Source: Pseudorasbora parva
Taxonomy: Eukaryota; Chordata; Actinopteri; Cypriniformes; Gobionidae
Length of the DNA stretch: 64,000 nucleotides
Assembly: GCF_024679245.1 (NCBI RefSeq)
Contig: NC_090172.1
Span: forward strand, 41,028,776 to 41,092,775
Direction of reading: 5' to 3'
Positions 14,101 through 27,803 of the stretch are shown here, one piece after another. The stretch's first letter is position 1; each line of letters begins with the position of its first letter. Below the pieces are notes generated by a model, which saw nothing but the letters and a program-made list of their open reading frames with translations, ran no database searches and had not been told where the DNA came from. Position numbers and translations under genes: made by a program.

Positions 14101-15064
14101 TTTACCTGGATGAGTAGACCATGAACGACAGCGAATATTGTAAAATAGCTGACTGCTTTTGACCAATCAGAACCAAGTATTCCACAGAGTCATGTAATAT
14201 TATTACTGTTTTTGCTATTACTTATTATTGTGATTATTTTATCTTATCGATGGTAGCTGGTAATGTGATGTCGAATGCATGTTGACTAAAATATGGGGGG
14301 GGGGGGGTGTTTTTTGTTAAAGAATGATCTAGAGTTTAGGTCTAAAGTCTTCATCCCATATGTAAGTGGAATTAATTATATTTATTGTCTTAAAAAATGT
14401 ATTTATAAATATCATTTTCAGGTACGTGCTCATTAAAATGTAGTAATTTCTGCACTATGCCAAGGACCAATTCAGCTGATAAAAGAACAAATAACTGCTG
14501 TCATCTCAGTGAAAAGCAGACAGTCAAACAAAACGTGCCTATCAATGCATCTTAACTATCTTGTAAACAAAACCATATATGCCAAAAGGAGGCGATCCTG
14601 CAAAGATTCATTATCAGTAAGAGACCTGCTGTCCGATCACTGATAGTAGAGCACAAGCCACGTCCACGCAAGACAGACAATGTAGCTAGAGATAGAAGAT
14701 CTCATTTCTGTGGTTCTGGTAATGTTAAAGAACTGTCATCACACAAATGTGAGTTTTAACTCTGTTTATTCCACACTAGCACTGATTAGCAATGGTAAGT
14801 TATAGGAACTTCTTAATATTACCCGACAGTAGCAAGGACATGCTGCCAAAGGGACGTGTACGGTGATGTTGCTATGGGAACAAGAGTTGATCTTTTATTG
14901 ATTTTCAGCAATTAAGAGTTAAACGAACTAGAAAGACTGAGACTAGCTGCTAGCAGTCCTGGTGCTCAATTGAAAGGCACTGCACTGTCGACATGTTAGC
15001 ACTGCAAATAAATGAGCAAAAGCACTTCTATTCGCTTAGAAGCAGAGAAACAGTATTCACTCAC
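11163..15064. other. Intergenic DNA, possibly first intron of a leftward transcript
   Basis: There is no coding exon that I can identify. A less AT-rich part at 11770-12030 has open frames on both strands without known motifs. A short hAT-like remnant may lie at 12825-12984 ('gtgcagccctg' end). A run of 11 G lies near 14296-14307. If the first exon at 15065 is real, this whole stretch is its intron. Confidence 0.4.
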
Positions 15065-15230
15065 CTTCGAAACGTTCAAGCACACTGTTCCTGTGGCCCT
15101 TTAACAGTTCAAAGGCAATGTAAACAGCCTCAATACCTCAGGTTGCAGTTCGCTTGAGAGAGAGAGACGGTGGCTCCACTGGCAGCCAAGCACCCACACT
15201 CAGCCCGCTACAGCGCTGCAGCGAGAGAAC
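15065..15230 (-). other. Candidate non-coding first exon of a leftward gene
   Basis: On the minus strand this GC-richer sequence ends at a strong splice donor (GAAG|GTGAGTG, exon end at 15065). The exon itself contains no usable start codon, so it would be 5' UTR. It sits directly downstream of CCAAT boxes. The remaining exons would lie to the left, perhaps outside the window. In human, the genes beyond ANP32A (SPESP1, NOX5, GLCE) are transcribed away from it, so a leftward neighbour such as glce would fit; this identity is inference only. Confidence 0.4.
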
Positions 15231-15354
15231 ATATGCCTAAAATATCGCGATATCACAACACGACTGACGGCGCTGAACTGACCAATCATACTCAAGAAAC
15301 TTCGTCCAATAAGACAGAGGAGGGCAAGACATCTTTGGCATTATTGGTCAGTTC
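15231..15354 (-). promoter_or_regulatory. CCAAT-rich promoter-like block with symmetric ends
   Basis: The block contains CCAAT at 15282-15286 and 15306-15310 and ATTGG at 15343-15347. The outermost boxes lie in a perfect 12-bp inverted repeat (GAACTGACCAAT and ATTGGTCAGTTC). A palindrome, ATATCGCGATAT, lies just downstream in the leftward direction (15242-15253). CpGs are frequent compared with the surrounding DNA. Because the boxes are arranged symmetrically, it could fire both ways. Confidence 0.45.
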
Positions 15355-15359
15355 ACGGT

Positions 15360-16020
15360 GATTGACATCCTCGACCTCGAGTAGAGAGTAACTGATGGAG
15401 CTCAATCTATCTATTTGTTTACAGGATTAAGGAGATTCTAAAGTGTGAGATTTTTATTTTTAGCCAGATAAACTTCGTATACTGTATATAAACTACAAAA
15501 ATGTACGTATTATTAATTAGACAACAATTATTATATATTTAATATACTAATTATTAATTAGTATTAATACACAAACCAAACAAAAACAACTTAACATATA
15601 AAAACATGCCAGTGTTTAAACCCTATTTAAACCCTTGATCCCTTAATAAAAAAAACATATTAATTCGTTCTCTGTCCACATCTTTTACTTTTAACAGATG
15701 TTAAATAAATAAAGTTTTAACCCACTTTCAGAACATTGGCCTTGGTGTGTTTCAAAGGGCCTAATAAATTAAGGTATTGAAGAAAGCTGTGCAATATTCC
15801 ATACTACGGCGATATTTACTTCTTTTTAGGAATTTTACAAGTTCAAAACAACATTCAACAAATAAGTAGCATTTGTGGCAATTTAAACCAGAAAATCAAC
15901 AACATATTTCTGTTATTATTTCTATGCTTCAAATCAGTAATTGTTATTTTTTTAAATGGCTGCCTATGGATAGTTTGACCCAAGAGACCCATTAATTTTT
16001 ACAGACATCTCTCTTAACTT
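15360..16020. other. AT-rich DNA without recognised features
   Basis: I see no gene, RNA or recognisable mobile element between the CCAAT block and the next microsatellite. Confidence 0.5.
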
Positions 16021-16139
<119 letters not shown>

Positions 16140-16650
16140 GTGGAGATTAACACAATGAGTCAGTATGCCGAATGAAGGAGCATGACAATGATCATGTAAA
16201 CTGTCACTGTACTGCATCACTACCCACGATCCTTCTGGAAGCAGTCCTATGAGCAGCCCCATGACCCTCATGAGTTCCCCAGCAAAAGCATATCAAGCTG
16301 TGCCAACAGTCACAAAAATGGTTGTGATTATGCACCCACACACTGTTCCATTGCTGTGATGTTGAGTTAACTATCTCCTTTTAAAATATGCTAAAGTTAA
16401 GAAACAAAAGCCTTTAGAACAACTTTAAAAGCCTAATCTTTTATTTTGACAGCTCTCTTGGGGGAAGTGTGGGAGTCTTTTTAGGCTTTTTATATTTGTG
16501 TTCAGCTATATTAGTTAGACACGACATGTCATCCTAACTACTACAAATAAATGCCATATAGGCTATAGTACTATTTCTTTTATTCCATTTTTCTAAAATA
16601 TTATTTCTATAATATTTAAAATATTATTTTTTTATTTATTTTTATTACTA

Positions 16651-17682
<1,032 letters not shown>

Positions 17683-18028
17683 CGCCCTGAGCCACTAAGA
17701 GGAAAAGAGTAGTGCATAGTTCTTGACGTATTTTCAGTAATTCAACAAAGAATGACAGAGATAAGATAGACCCTGGATATTTATAGTCCACTTTATAGTT
17801 TCTCATTTCCTCCAGAAAATGAAGATGCTCCGATGTCCTTTTGTGATCATCACCATAATGGAGAAAAAACAAGAAAAAACAACAACAACATACAAAGAGA
17901 GGGCTGTGGATATAAATGATTTAAGACAATAAACCCAATAACAATCAAACACATCTAGAAGAGAATGAGACATTTCCAGAATATTGTATAAACTGTAATT
18001 CTCTGTAATTCAACAGGATAGTCTGCCC

Positions 18029-18051
18029 TTCCCCTTCCCCTTCCCCTTCCC
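18029..18051. repeat. (CCCCTT)n short tandem repeat
   Basis: About four copies of a six-base unit, directly before a short CA tract and the dispersed repeat at 18076. Confidence 0.85.
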
Positions 18052-18075
18052 TCACCCTCACACACACACACACAC

Positions 18076-18349
18076 ATGTCTGGTTCACTATCTTTGTGGG
18101 GACTCTCCATAGACATAACGGTTTTTATACCATACAAACATATTTTCAATCCCCCTACACTGTCCCTGCCTCTAAACCTACCCATCACAGGAAACATTCT
18201 GTATTTTTACTTTCTCAAAAAAACTCATCCTGTATGATTCCTGCATTTTAAAAAGTGGGGACCGCTGTCTGGTTCCCACAATGTAGGTAATCTCAGGTTT
18301 TACTATCCTTATGGGGACATTTGTTCCCCACAATGTAATATAAACAAGG

Positions 18350-18350
<1 letters not shown>
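18076..18350. repeat. Dispersed CA-linked repeat, copy A
   Basis: The sequence runs from 'gtctggttcactatctttgt' through 'ctaaacctacccatcacagg' and 'aaacattctgtatttttact' to 'tggggacatttgttccccac'. Related copies lie at 22832-23098 and 23150-23430. Each abuts a CA tract, so the tract appears to travel with the repeat. It is non-coding; the superfamily is unknown to me. Confidence 0.7.

Positions 18351-18428
<78 letters not shown>
18351..18428. repeat. (CA)n microsatellite, 78 bp
   Basis: Pure CA tract at the right edge of dispersed repeat copy A. Confidence 0.97.
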
Positions 18429-18429
<1 letters not shown>

Positions 18430-18560
18430 CAATTACCATTGACTTCCATTATATGGACAAAAAAACATGAAAACATTTCTTCTATATGTTTCACAGAATA
18501 AATAAAGTCATAGGTTTTGAACAATACTGGAGTGATTTTGGGGTGAACTATCCTTTTAAT
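18430..18560. repeat. Dispersed repeat end (gggtgaactatcctttt type)
   Basis: The words 'ttgacttccattatatggac' and 'ggggtgaactatccttttaa' match a repeat end that recurs in degenerate inverse form near 60845-61060. It is non-coding. Confidence 0.5.
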
Positions 18561-18907
18561 AAATGCTTTATGAATAATACAGTAGTGACCAAAAGTGAAA
18601 GCAAAATCCTACCATTTATTCAAATATTATTAAATATTTGTTAAACATTTTGTAAGCATATTGCGTAGTTGTGTTCGGAGTCAGGTGTGTTATTTGTTAT
18701 ATAACATGAAACATGCCAAATTTGAAATATACAAATCCTCTGTTGGCCATATAATAACATTGACTTTAGGGGGACGTTCCATTTAGGTTTTTCTATGATC
18801 ATATAGCAACAATAAAAATAGGACATTTGGGAAATGAACAGAACGTTTCCACAAGTCCGCTGTTGGTCATATAATAACGCTGCTGATACGACTTTAGGGG
18901 GGGGATG

Positions 18908-21740
18908 TATGGAGCTAGAAATATGACTAAATGATCTGAATTTGAATTGTATAAATCTGAATTATTGACAAGTGTAATCTAACAAGACTGAATATTATGT
19001 TGCATTTTACATAGTTCTGAATTTGAATTTTTTAAAATTTTGAATATAGAACCTTTGAAATTGAACACATTTGAAATGTTTTTGTGTCGAAATTGTTTAG
19101 ACATGTATTTTCAAACAGCAGATATTTTGTTCTGAATTAATAGCCTGGAAATATTCAGTTTTTAAAAAATACAGATTCAAGATTTCAGATGAAAAAGAAA
19201 TTCAGATCATCAAATTCAATATTCTAAAATTCAGATCATCAAATTCAATATTCTAAAATTCAGATCATCAAATTCAATATTCTAAAATTCAGATCATCAA
19301 ATTCAATATTCTAAAATTCAGATCATCAAATTCAATGTTCTAAAATTCAGATCGCAGAAATTCAGATCTTACAGAAAGTAGGCCAGAGGTCATCAGGGAA
19401 GAGTAAAGGATGTCAGAAAAATCCAACGGAGCACCATATCTGATCATTTCATTTACTATTTGTAATGGAAGAAAGAGAAAAGATCAAACAACCCCTTTAT
19501 ACTTTTTTGTTTATTTTAGATTAATGCACAGAAAAAGAGATTTCGGCTAGATTTCTCATTTTTCGTGCGTGATTTACAAATCGCTGATTAGTGAAGAAAA
19601 TCTAAGCGTTTGACGTCATCTGTCGTTCTCCAGGGTTGAATCCAAAATCGCCCCCTAAACCCTCACTATTCCCTACTTCAGTCCACTAATACAGTTAACT
19701 CGAAAAAGTGAATGAATGTAGATGAATGAGTTTTCTTTTGGGGGTGGGGGGTGAAGTTGTTAACAATAATAATGGGAAATGCTCTAATGATGCGTGACCT
19801 ATTTTTTAACAGTCTCTGTTATGGCGTGACAGTCACAGATCACTGTAGCCCTCGGTTCAAACAAACGGCAGCGCTCATGACATGAACCAATCACCTCCGC
19901 TTTACAGCACGAGAGAAATCATGAATGAACACACAGGGCTGACTGTAAGGGCTCCACATTATCTTTGTCTGGGACAAATCAAAGAGGGTTTTACTTTCCC
20001 GACAGGACAAATAAAACATTAAAATAACCAGATAATTTATTTATTATTATATTCAATGTAAACAGCGACTGATAATGGAGTGGATCTCTGGTAACAAAGT
20101 CGCGTTGAGGCTGGCGCTGCCCATCTCTTTGTGAGACATTCGTGGAGAAATCAAAACAAGTGAGCAGCAATCTAAACGATTTCAAATAGCTACATTGCAA
20201 TCGTGAATTGTGTAGCATAATTCATTATTAGGTACTTACATTTTAGACTCAAAAAACTTTTTTTTTTCTATTTCAACTATGATTTCACCAACGAATATAG
20301 TTCCAAAGGAACAACACTCAGCGCGGTGTTTTGAACTGAATGAATCAGCGTTTTGAATGAATCATTTGAATGAACGACTCAATGACTCACTCATTAAGAC
20401 GATCACTTGCTGCCACCTATTGGCGGTTTAGTTTCATGTTTAAAAGTATCATTGCATTTTTTTATTTGTATATTCAAACATTTAGAACATCAATCTCATA
20501 ACATTATTCATTGCTGTTTTATTTTTGCAGTTTAAATTAATTAATTTGATTGGTAAAAGCCCTAGTGTCTTACTAATATAACTGCATTTATTAATCAAAT
20601 GTAAGAATTGAGCATGAAATGCATACATTTAATAAGATTTTAAAAAATGGCCTTTATAAAATGACATAACGCCCTGGGGTAAATATCACAAATATGCAGA
20701 TTTAATTAGGCCTATGTAAAAGCTGATAGAACACTGATGAGAATATTACTACAAAATCAATATATTTATACCACCAAAAATCCCCCCAATACACTGTACA
20801 GTACATACAATTTACTCTGTACTCTACCTGATAGGCCGGATTTTGAAACTTGTTTGCAGGTATTGAGGGTATAGGGGGCGATTTCAGATTCAGCCCAGGT
20901 CTGTTCAGCAAAATAGTAGTCTTATAGCAGTAGAAGACTACCGCTTCTTAAACTGTACTGGGCAGGTCCTAGATCAGGCAACTTTTCTGTGCAACTTAAC
21001 CCGTTTCACAGAAAAAAATGTTTATCTGATATATAAAATATTAATCAGTACCCAACCTTATTTAATTGTGCGGTAAACCACACGAAAAATGAAAAATCTA
21101 GCCGAAATCTCTTTTTCTGTGCATTAATCTAAAATAAACAAAAAAGTATAAAGGGGTTGTTTGATCTTTTCTCTTTCTTCCATTACAAATAGGAAATGAA
21201 ATGATCAGATATGGTGCTCCGTTGGATTTTTCTGACATCCTTTACTCTTCCCTGATGACCTCTGGCCTACTTTCTGTAAGATCTGAATTTCTGCGATCTG
21301 AATTTTAGAACATTGAATTTGATGATCTGAATTTTAGAATATTGAATTTGATGATCTGAATTTTAGAATATTGAATTTGATGATCTGAATTTTAGAATAT
21401 TGAATTTGATGATCTGAATTTTAGAATATTGAATTTGATGATCTGAATTTCTTTTTCATCTGAAATCTTGAATCTGTATTTTTTAAAAACTGAATATTTC
21501 TAGGCTATTAATTCAGAACAAAATATCTGCTGTTTGAAAATACATGTCTAAACAATTTCGACACAAAAACATTTCAAATGTGTTCAATTTCAAAGGTTCT
21601 ATATTCAACATTTTAAAAAATTCAAATTCAGAACTATGTAAAATGCAACATAATATTCAGTTTTGTTAGATTACACTTGTCAATAATTCAGATTTATACA
21701 ATTCAAATTCAGATCATTTAGTCATATTTCTAGCTCCATA
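18908..21740. mobile_element. Fold-back element with 660-bp inverted arms carrying 29-bp tandem repeats
   Basis: The left arm 18908-19566 and right arm 21081-21740 are inverse copies over about 660 bp and by eye more than 97% identical. They begin TATGGAGCTAG and end CTAGCTCCATA. Each arm contains five copies of a 29-bp unit (19201-19345 on the left, with the core ATTCAGATCATCAAATTCAA). GGGATG is present on both outer sides (18902-18907 and 21741-21746), a candidate 6-bp target duplication. Long inverted arms with internal tandem repeats define fold-back type elements. A second inverted-repeat element sits in the loop. No transposase is visible. Confidence 0.85.
19631..20898. mobile_element. 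Inverted-repeat element nested in the fold-back loop
   Basis: The left end 'cagggttgaatccaaaatcg' followed by CCCCCTA matches the inverse of the right end (TAGGGGGCGATTTCAGATTC then AGCCCAG, 20872-20898) at roughly 80% or better over 35 bp. The interior has no long ORF. It includes GC-richer promoter-like sequence near 19840-19920 and a 'gaatgaatcatttgaatgaa' region. Confidence 0.55.
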
Positions 21741-22831
21741 GGGATGTTCTATTTTTGTTTTTCTATGGTCACACAGCAACATTACAAAGAGGATATTTGG
21801 GACGTTAATGTTCCCTGTCAGTCAGATGGGGAGGTTTTGCTGGACTGTACTGCAACATATCTTGTTCAGTGCAGGACCTTTATGGTAGCAACTATTTAGG
21901 TCCTTCCATCACGTTTACTGAATGCTTTCAGAAAATGTTTGTGTGAATCAATGTACACTGATGGGCTGCTTTTTCAAATGAGGGTGAGTAAAACATGGGA
22001 CTTGCATAAAAGCTGGTTCTCAAAGATGGATCAATACCAACTGTTTGTCCAACTTTATATTCAAAACATGTAATTATACTGCAAGTTATATTTTGGGAAT
22101 GTACGCAAATCGCCTTTGTGAATGTGCTTGTTAGCACGCTGATGGATAATAATTGCGTCTAACTGTACACAAAAAGTGAATGTGTTGAATGAAATGTGTT
22201 CATATGCCAAAACTTCTACTTTGATTTAAGTGATTGAATTATTTTGTTTACTTTCAGAACACATTTGTTGCTCTACACAAGATGTTTTCAGATGTTACAG
22301 AGCTGGGTTTCAGATTGTTTGATATATCCTGTTGGTCTGCAGAGAGTGAGGGGACTGACAGATGATTGATTTCAGGGTTGCTGTGTGTGCTTGCTGCAAT
22401 CCTTTGTTGTCTTTTATTGTCATTGACCTCCAAGCATATAAAAGATTCATGCAGACTGCTTACTGTGTTTGTTAATGTACTTCAATTCGCCGCATCACCA
22501 AGCCAGAGAGCATCAGCAGCCCCTTCATAAATATTTACTACGCCTGGCCTCTTCTTCCTTTTCTTTCCTCTTCTCTGTATTTCTTTGCTTATTGCTGTCA
22601 CACTCTTTCTGAGATCTCGCTGCCATGAATAGGCCAGAGTGACACTGGCTGACAACATGGCATTCTGAAAGGATGTAATGATGACAGAATGGAAAGAATT
22701 TCAGATTATTTTAGGTATTGTTGGGTATTTCTCATAATAAGGTTAGAGGTGTGATCCATTGCAAAGCGTAATGCAGTTAATTACACCCAGCATGCTTATT
22801 TGTCAGTGAGAAAAAATAGACACGTTTATAT
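21741..22831. other. Intergenic DNA, no recognised gene
   Basis: The first bases (21741-21800) continue a tandemly repeated unit that also lies left of the fold-back element (18770-18830), so that element inserted into older repeat DNA. The stretch 22440-22740 is less AT-rich and could be conserved non-coding sequence; I cannot tell without alignment. Confidence 0.4.
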
Positions 22832-23098
22832 ACATGTCTGGTTCACTATCTATCCCGGGACTCTTCATAGATGTAATGGTTTTTATACTGTATAAACTTT
22901 ATATTATAGCCTCTTACAATTTCCTTACCCCTATACCTGCCCATCAAAAAAAAAAAACTTTTTACATTTTACGTTTTTAAACAAACTCATCATTGCGTAT
23001 GGTTTATAAGCTGTGTTCCTCATGGGGACCAAAAAATGAAAAGGATGTTGGATATTGCCATCTTTGTAAGGACATTTTGTTTTGGTTTACCAGGACCA
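22832..23098. repeat. Dispersed CA-linked repeat, copy B
   Basis: Diverged copy of the 18076-18350 repeat ('gtctggttcactatctatcc', 'cctgcccatcaaaaaa', 'tggggaccaaaaaatg'). It runs directly into a degenerate CA-rich stretch. Confidence 0.6.
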
Positions 23099-23149
23099 CA
23101 CATTCACACACAAACACTCGCACACGCACACGCAAACGCACACGCACAC

Positions 23150-23430
23150 ACATGTATGTTTGTTTTTGTGACATATGGGGACATTCCATAGGCGTAATGG
23201 CAAACCGTATTTTCTATCCCTTTACACTGCCCCTAACCCTAAACCTACCCATCACAGGAAACATTCTGCATTTTTACTTTCTAAAAAAAATCATCGTGTA
23301 TGATTTATAAGCATTTTGAAAAGTGGGGACATGGCCAATGTCCTCATATTTCACCCTCTCCTTGTAATACCTATGTCATACCCATGTCATTATACACATT
23401 TGTGTCCTCATATGCCACAAAAACATACCC
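23150..23430. repeat. Dispersed CA-linked repeat, copy C
   Basis: Third copy ('catatggggacattccatag', 'ctaaacctacccatcacagg', 'aaagtggggacatggccaat'), followed by a long CA tract. It lies in tandem with copy B. Confidence 0.65.
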
Positions 23431-23451
23431 ACAAAGACACACAGACACACA

Positions 23452-23558
<107 letters not shown>

Positions 23559-23719
23559 TAACAATTTATTTAAGTCCACTTTAAAATAAGTGATTTACAG
23601 GGACATAAACATTATAGGTGCAGTGGTGGCATACACAGAACTTCACAAAAGCACATCTCTCAGGTGTTATGGGTATAGCAGCGTCTCCTCCATATTTCGC
23701 GGCTGCCTACAGACAGACA

Positions 23720-23851
<132 letters not shown>

Positions 23852-23879
23852 TTTGCAAAACTAAAGGAAAGTGAGCAGG

Positions 23880-26850
23880 TAAAACAGCTGCAGGTCACTG
23901 CATGAGATGCTTGTTAAACTCTATAGGCAAGCTGTCACATCTGCTTAAACAAGACATCACCATGACACCGGCAACTACAGACCGAGCACTTCATGTTTCT
24001 TTAGTTTGTTATTACATTCACCACTGGTTTTATTAAGGCATGTCATTCAGTGGATGTTGACAGATCGTTTAAAACATATAATGCACAATAGTTTATATAT
24101 TTTCCACACAATAAACAATTCATTTTAATTAATGCAAAGTGAAAAAGTAGAAAGAAAAAAAAAGATTCTACAATATTTGTCAAATAATTCAAATATAAGC
24201 CAATAATATGCAGTGATAAACAGTAAACCATTTCCTATGTCAGTAAACACTTCTGTCACTACTACATGAAAATAAAAGAAACTGAGCAAAATACATATGG
24301 CAGAGCCTTATGTAACATTAGGCTACTTGAAATAAAAATGAAAATTGCCTAGGCAAAAATATACAAACAGATGCATTATTTTATGGCAGGTTAGAACTGC
24401 AAACAATGACAAACAATAACACAGTAAAATAATCAGCTAAGAAAAACCAATTATCTGCCCTAAACATGAAAAAATATTTCATCAAACCTTTAGCCTACTC
24501 AGTAGAGCTGGATTCTTTGTGGTGCGTGTCGCTTTTTTTTTTTTTTAAATAGCATATTCTACTTCATCATTAAAATCCATTTTCACATTCATCTTGACTA
24601 AGGGGGCAGAATAGTCCGGGTGGAGGGGAAGATTCCTTCCAGCCATGCCTGAAGCATTGTCAGTTTTACGGTGAATTCAGAATGTTCTCTAGCCTACATT
24701 TAACAGGATCATTTTAACAGGGAATGCAAACAGTTTATCAATTCAGACCCCTTCTATAAAACAGAAATGCATCCAAGGGTGTATGCAATATGCCTCCTTG
24801 GAGCAAAATCCATCCTCACCCACTTTCATAGAGTCTCTTTCTTAATATCACTGAGTGTGTATATGTATATGTGGTTGTTTATATCTGCTGCATGTTAAGC
24901 AGATGTGCATTCCTCTCCTGGGTGATGCACAGAAGGGTTGAGAGAAAAGAGAAAAAGAGAGGTTTGGGGACGAGGGAGCTTGCGAAGACGGTGGCAACAG
25001 GACCGCTGTTACTGCTCATCAAATCTCCATCTTTCTCTCATTCCCTCCCCCTACATGCACATACTCATTAAATCCTCTCCTCAGTGTCTATATGTCTGAC
25101 AGCCAGACTGTCTATCTATTCTACTTTCTTACTCTCATCATGAGCTCCCCTCCCAAGCCTTTTCACAAATCCATCTATTATATTTCTCAGTCTGCCAAAT
25201 CTCTGTTTCTTTCTTCTTTCGGCGTCTCAAAGACTGTCTCCTCGTGCAGGATACGATGAACGACAAATTCTCTGCTTATATACAACATTCAAATGCACAG
25301 TTCATCTCCAAAGGTGTCATATAACCTCTAAATGGGTAGAAAAAAACAGCGGTGTATGTCTCTAAACCTCAGAAGTATTCATTTAACATTTTGTGGATAG
25401 AAAATAATTTATTTACAATATTAGTTGTGAAATATTACTAGAAGTAGCCCAATAATCTGCATATTGTGTCTGTTTTCAGTTTTTAAATAACAATATTAAT
25501 ATTAAGAAACTATTAGTTCTTATTTAAAATAGCCAAGTTAATCTGCAAAAGTCACAGTCACAAATTTTTGTGGCTCATTATTTCTTTCTAAACAAGCAAA
25601 AGTGTGACACTTGCTTAACAAATTATAAGTTAAGACATTTTATGACATGTACTATAAGTTGCTTCACTAGGTAGTGCACATTTTTTTTATTTTAAAAGAC
25701 AATACAAGTAGTTTTACTGTAAACTCTAAAGACTCATTTTAGACTCATTTTTTCTAAACCGTGCATGCGCTTCTAAACAGCAGAAGCTTTTTGTTAATAA
25801 ATAGGACCCTTTTTATAAAGTTCCATAAAAAACCATACTAATAAAAGGGCTATAGAACCATACTGGTGTTAGAACCTTTTTAATAATAGTTTTGTTTCAT
25901 TCATATTATATAATTAATTGGGTTTCTGTGATTAATTAATCATTCTTAACAGTAACATTTATAAATACATTTACACAGTGAATCGCCAATTCAACATATC
26001 AACATAAAGGTATTTTAAATAATATTTGATTAATGGTATCTATTCACTAAATACTATCTATGCTATCTTAGTTAAATTGGTATACAACTTAAAAAAAAAA
26101 TTAAATTATAGCTGGAGTCGAGAGCAAATAGTTTCAGCATTTAACCAGAGATTTTGCTATTACATAAAGAAGTTCATTCATAATTATTGCGTTATTTTAA
26201 TGCCGTGTGTTAGACTGATAGTATTTCGTAGTTTGCTTTTGGCAGGACAGTGTTCAAGGACACCATGACTATCACTGTAAGTAAATCAGTTGGCCTTATC
26301 ATGAATCGTGAATCACACTTTCATGATAGTGAAGCAGGATAGACAGAGGACATGGGAGCAATTGGAGAGAAGCCAGGTTGTAAACCTGGGAGAAAAAATA
26401 AGTTTGAGCCCTCTGCATGCAGGGAGAAACTTTACTACACTTTAAAAGGACAGTGCTGATTTATTACAGGGCGTGATGGATTTAACTCTTGTACTCTAAA
26501 ATCACCATTTCTTTTGTTTTCCATAATTGTGTTCAGTCTTGGGATATCCTCTCAAAAAGCTTCTGCTGGCCTCTGTTTAAATGTGAAATTGTTCGATTTA
26601 AAAAAGGTGCTTCCTCAATAAAAAGCAGTCTATCATCGTTACCATTTGATAGCAAGAGCCACGCATACAATATCTCACACCATCTGGCAGATTTCCATTT
26701 ACAGAGCCAAAAGTTACTGTCTGTCTGGTTCATGTCCTTCTGGCACCAGTGCGGCGTATTGCAGACAGTAAATATACAATTACAAATCCACTGCTGTGCT
26801 ACAATGTGATTATATACAAGCTGGAGGATGGAGTCCTACATATAATGTGG
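23880..26850. other. 3-kb AT-rich intergenic stretch
   Basis: I recognise no gene, RNA gene or transposon ends here. Short open frames (for example at 26489-26809 on + and 26533-26733 on -) have no known motif. The part at 26440-26830 is composed of less repetitive DNA and could be conserved non-coding sequence. Confidence 0.4.
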
Positions 26851-26852
26851 AT

Positions 26853-26853
<1 letters not shown>

Positions 26854-26936
<83 letters not shown>
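26854..26936. repeat. (GA)n microsatellite, about 80 bp
   Basis: Pure GA tract followed by GCAGAGCAGAGC. It is the only GA tract of this size in the window. Confidence 0.96.
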
Positions 26937-26937
<1 letters not shown>

Positions 26938-27340
26938 AGAGCAGAGCAAAAGGGAGAAGACAGATAAAATTGAGATTTTAAAATAAGGATTTGGTCGCCG
27001 GGGCAGTGGTGGGGGGGTGGGGGGTGTCTTTATTATCTTTTTGTTAAATACACATAGACAGGAAGTAGGTCTAATATAATGCACCATGGTAATGTTAGCA
27101 GACATAGATGCTGTGGAATACAAAATATTGCACAAGCAATCTGAGTGAGAGAGCTGTTGTGTAGATCAGTCTTACAGCCGTCACAGCTCTCTCCTCCAGT
27201 ATGTATAGCATCAGATGAATGACAACGTTTGTCAATAGATCATAGTGGCTTGGTTAAGTGACTGGAAAAAGTGGATACAGTTGAAGTCTTGAGTTCTAAA
27301 CAAGGAGCAGACCACTTTTATCAATGGGTTGCAAGTTGCA

Positions 27341-27467
<127 letters not shown>

Positions 27468-27803
27468 TGGCAATTAGGCACCATCAAGAGAAACAAATCT
27501 GCAAAAAACAAGAAGGTGTGAGAGTGTATTTTGTTTGTTCATCAGGCCATTGCTCTTCCTTATTAGCTTCAAAAGAAACACTCCAGAAACACTGTTTGAA
27601 CATAGAGTTAAACAGTTTAACCATTTTTAATCCATTCAGCCGATCTCTGTATCTGGCGGTAGCACTTTTAGCATAGCTTAGCATACATCGTTGAATGTTA
27701 TTAGACCATTAGCATCGAGATCAAAAATTACCTAATACTTTATTTTTTCAAATATAATATTATTCCTATTTTAAACTTGACTATTCTGTAGTTACATTGT
27801 GTA

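Noticed and set aside
19201..19345. 29-bp repeats that could look like a CRISPR array
   Set aside because: The units are directly head to tail with no spacers, lie in a eukaryotic fold-back element and are present in both arms.
26749..27135. Arg-Glu or Leu-Ser repeat frames
   Set aside because: They come from the GA microsatellite.
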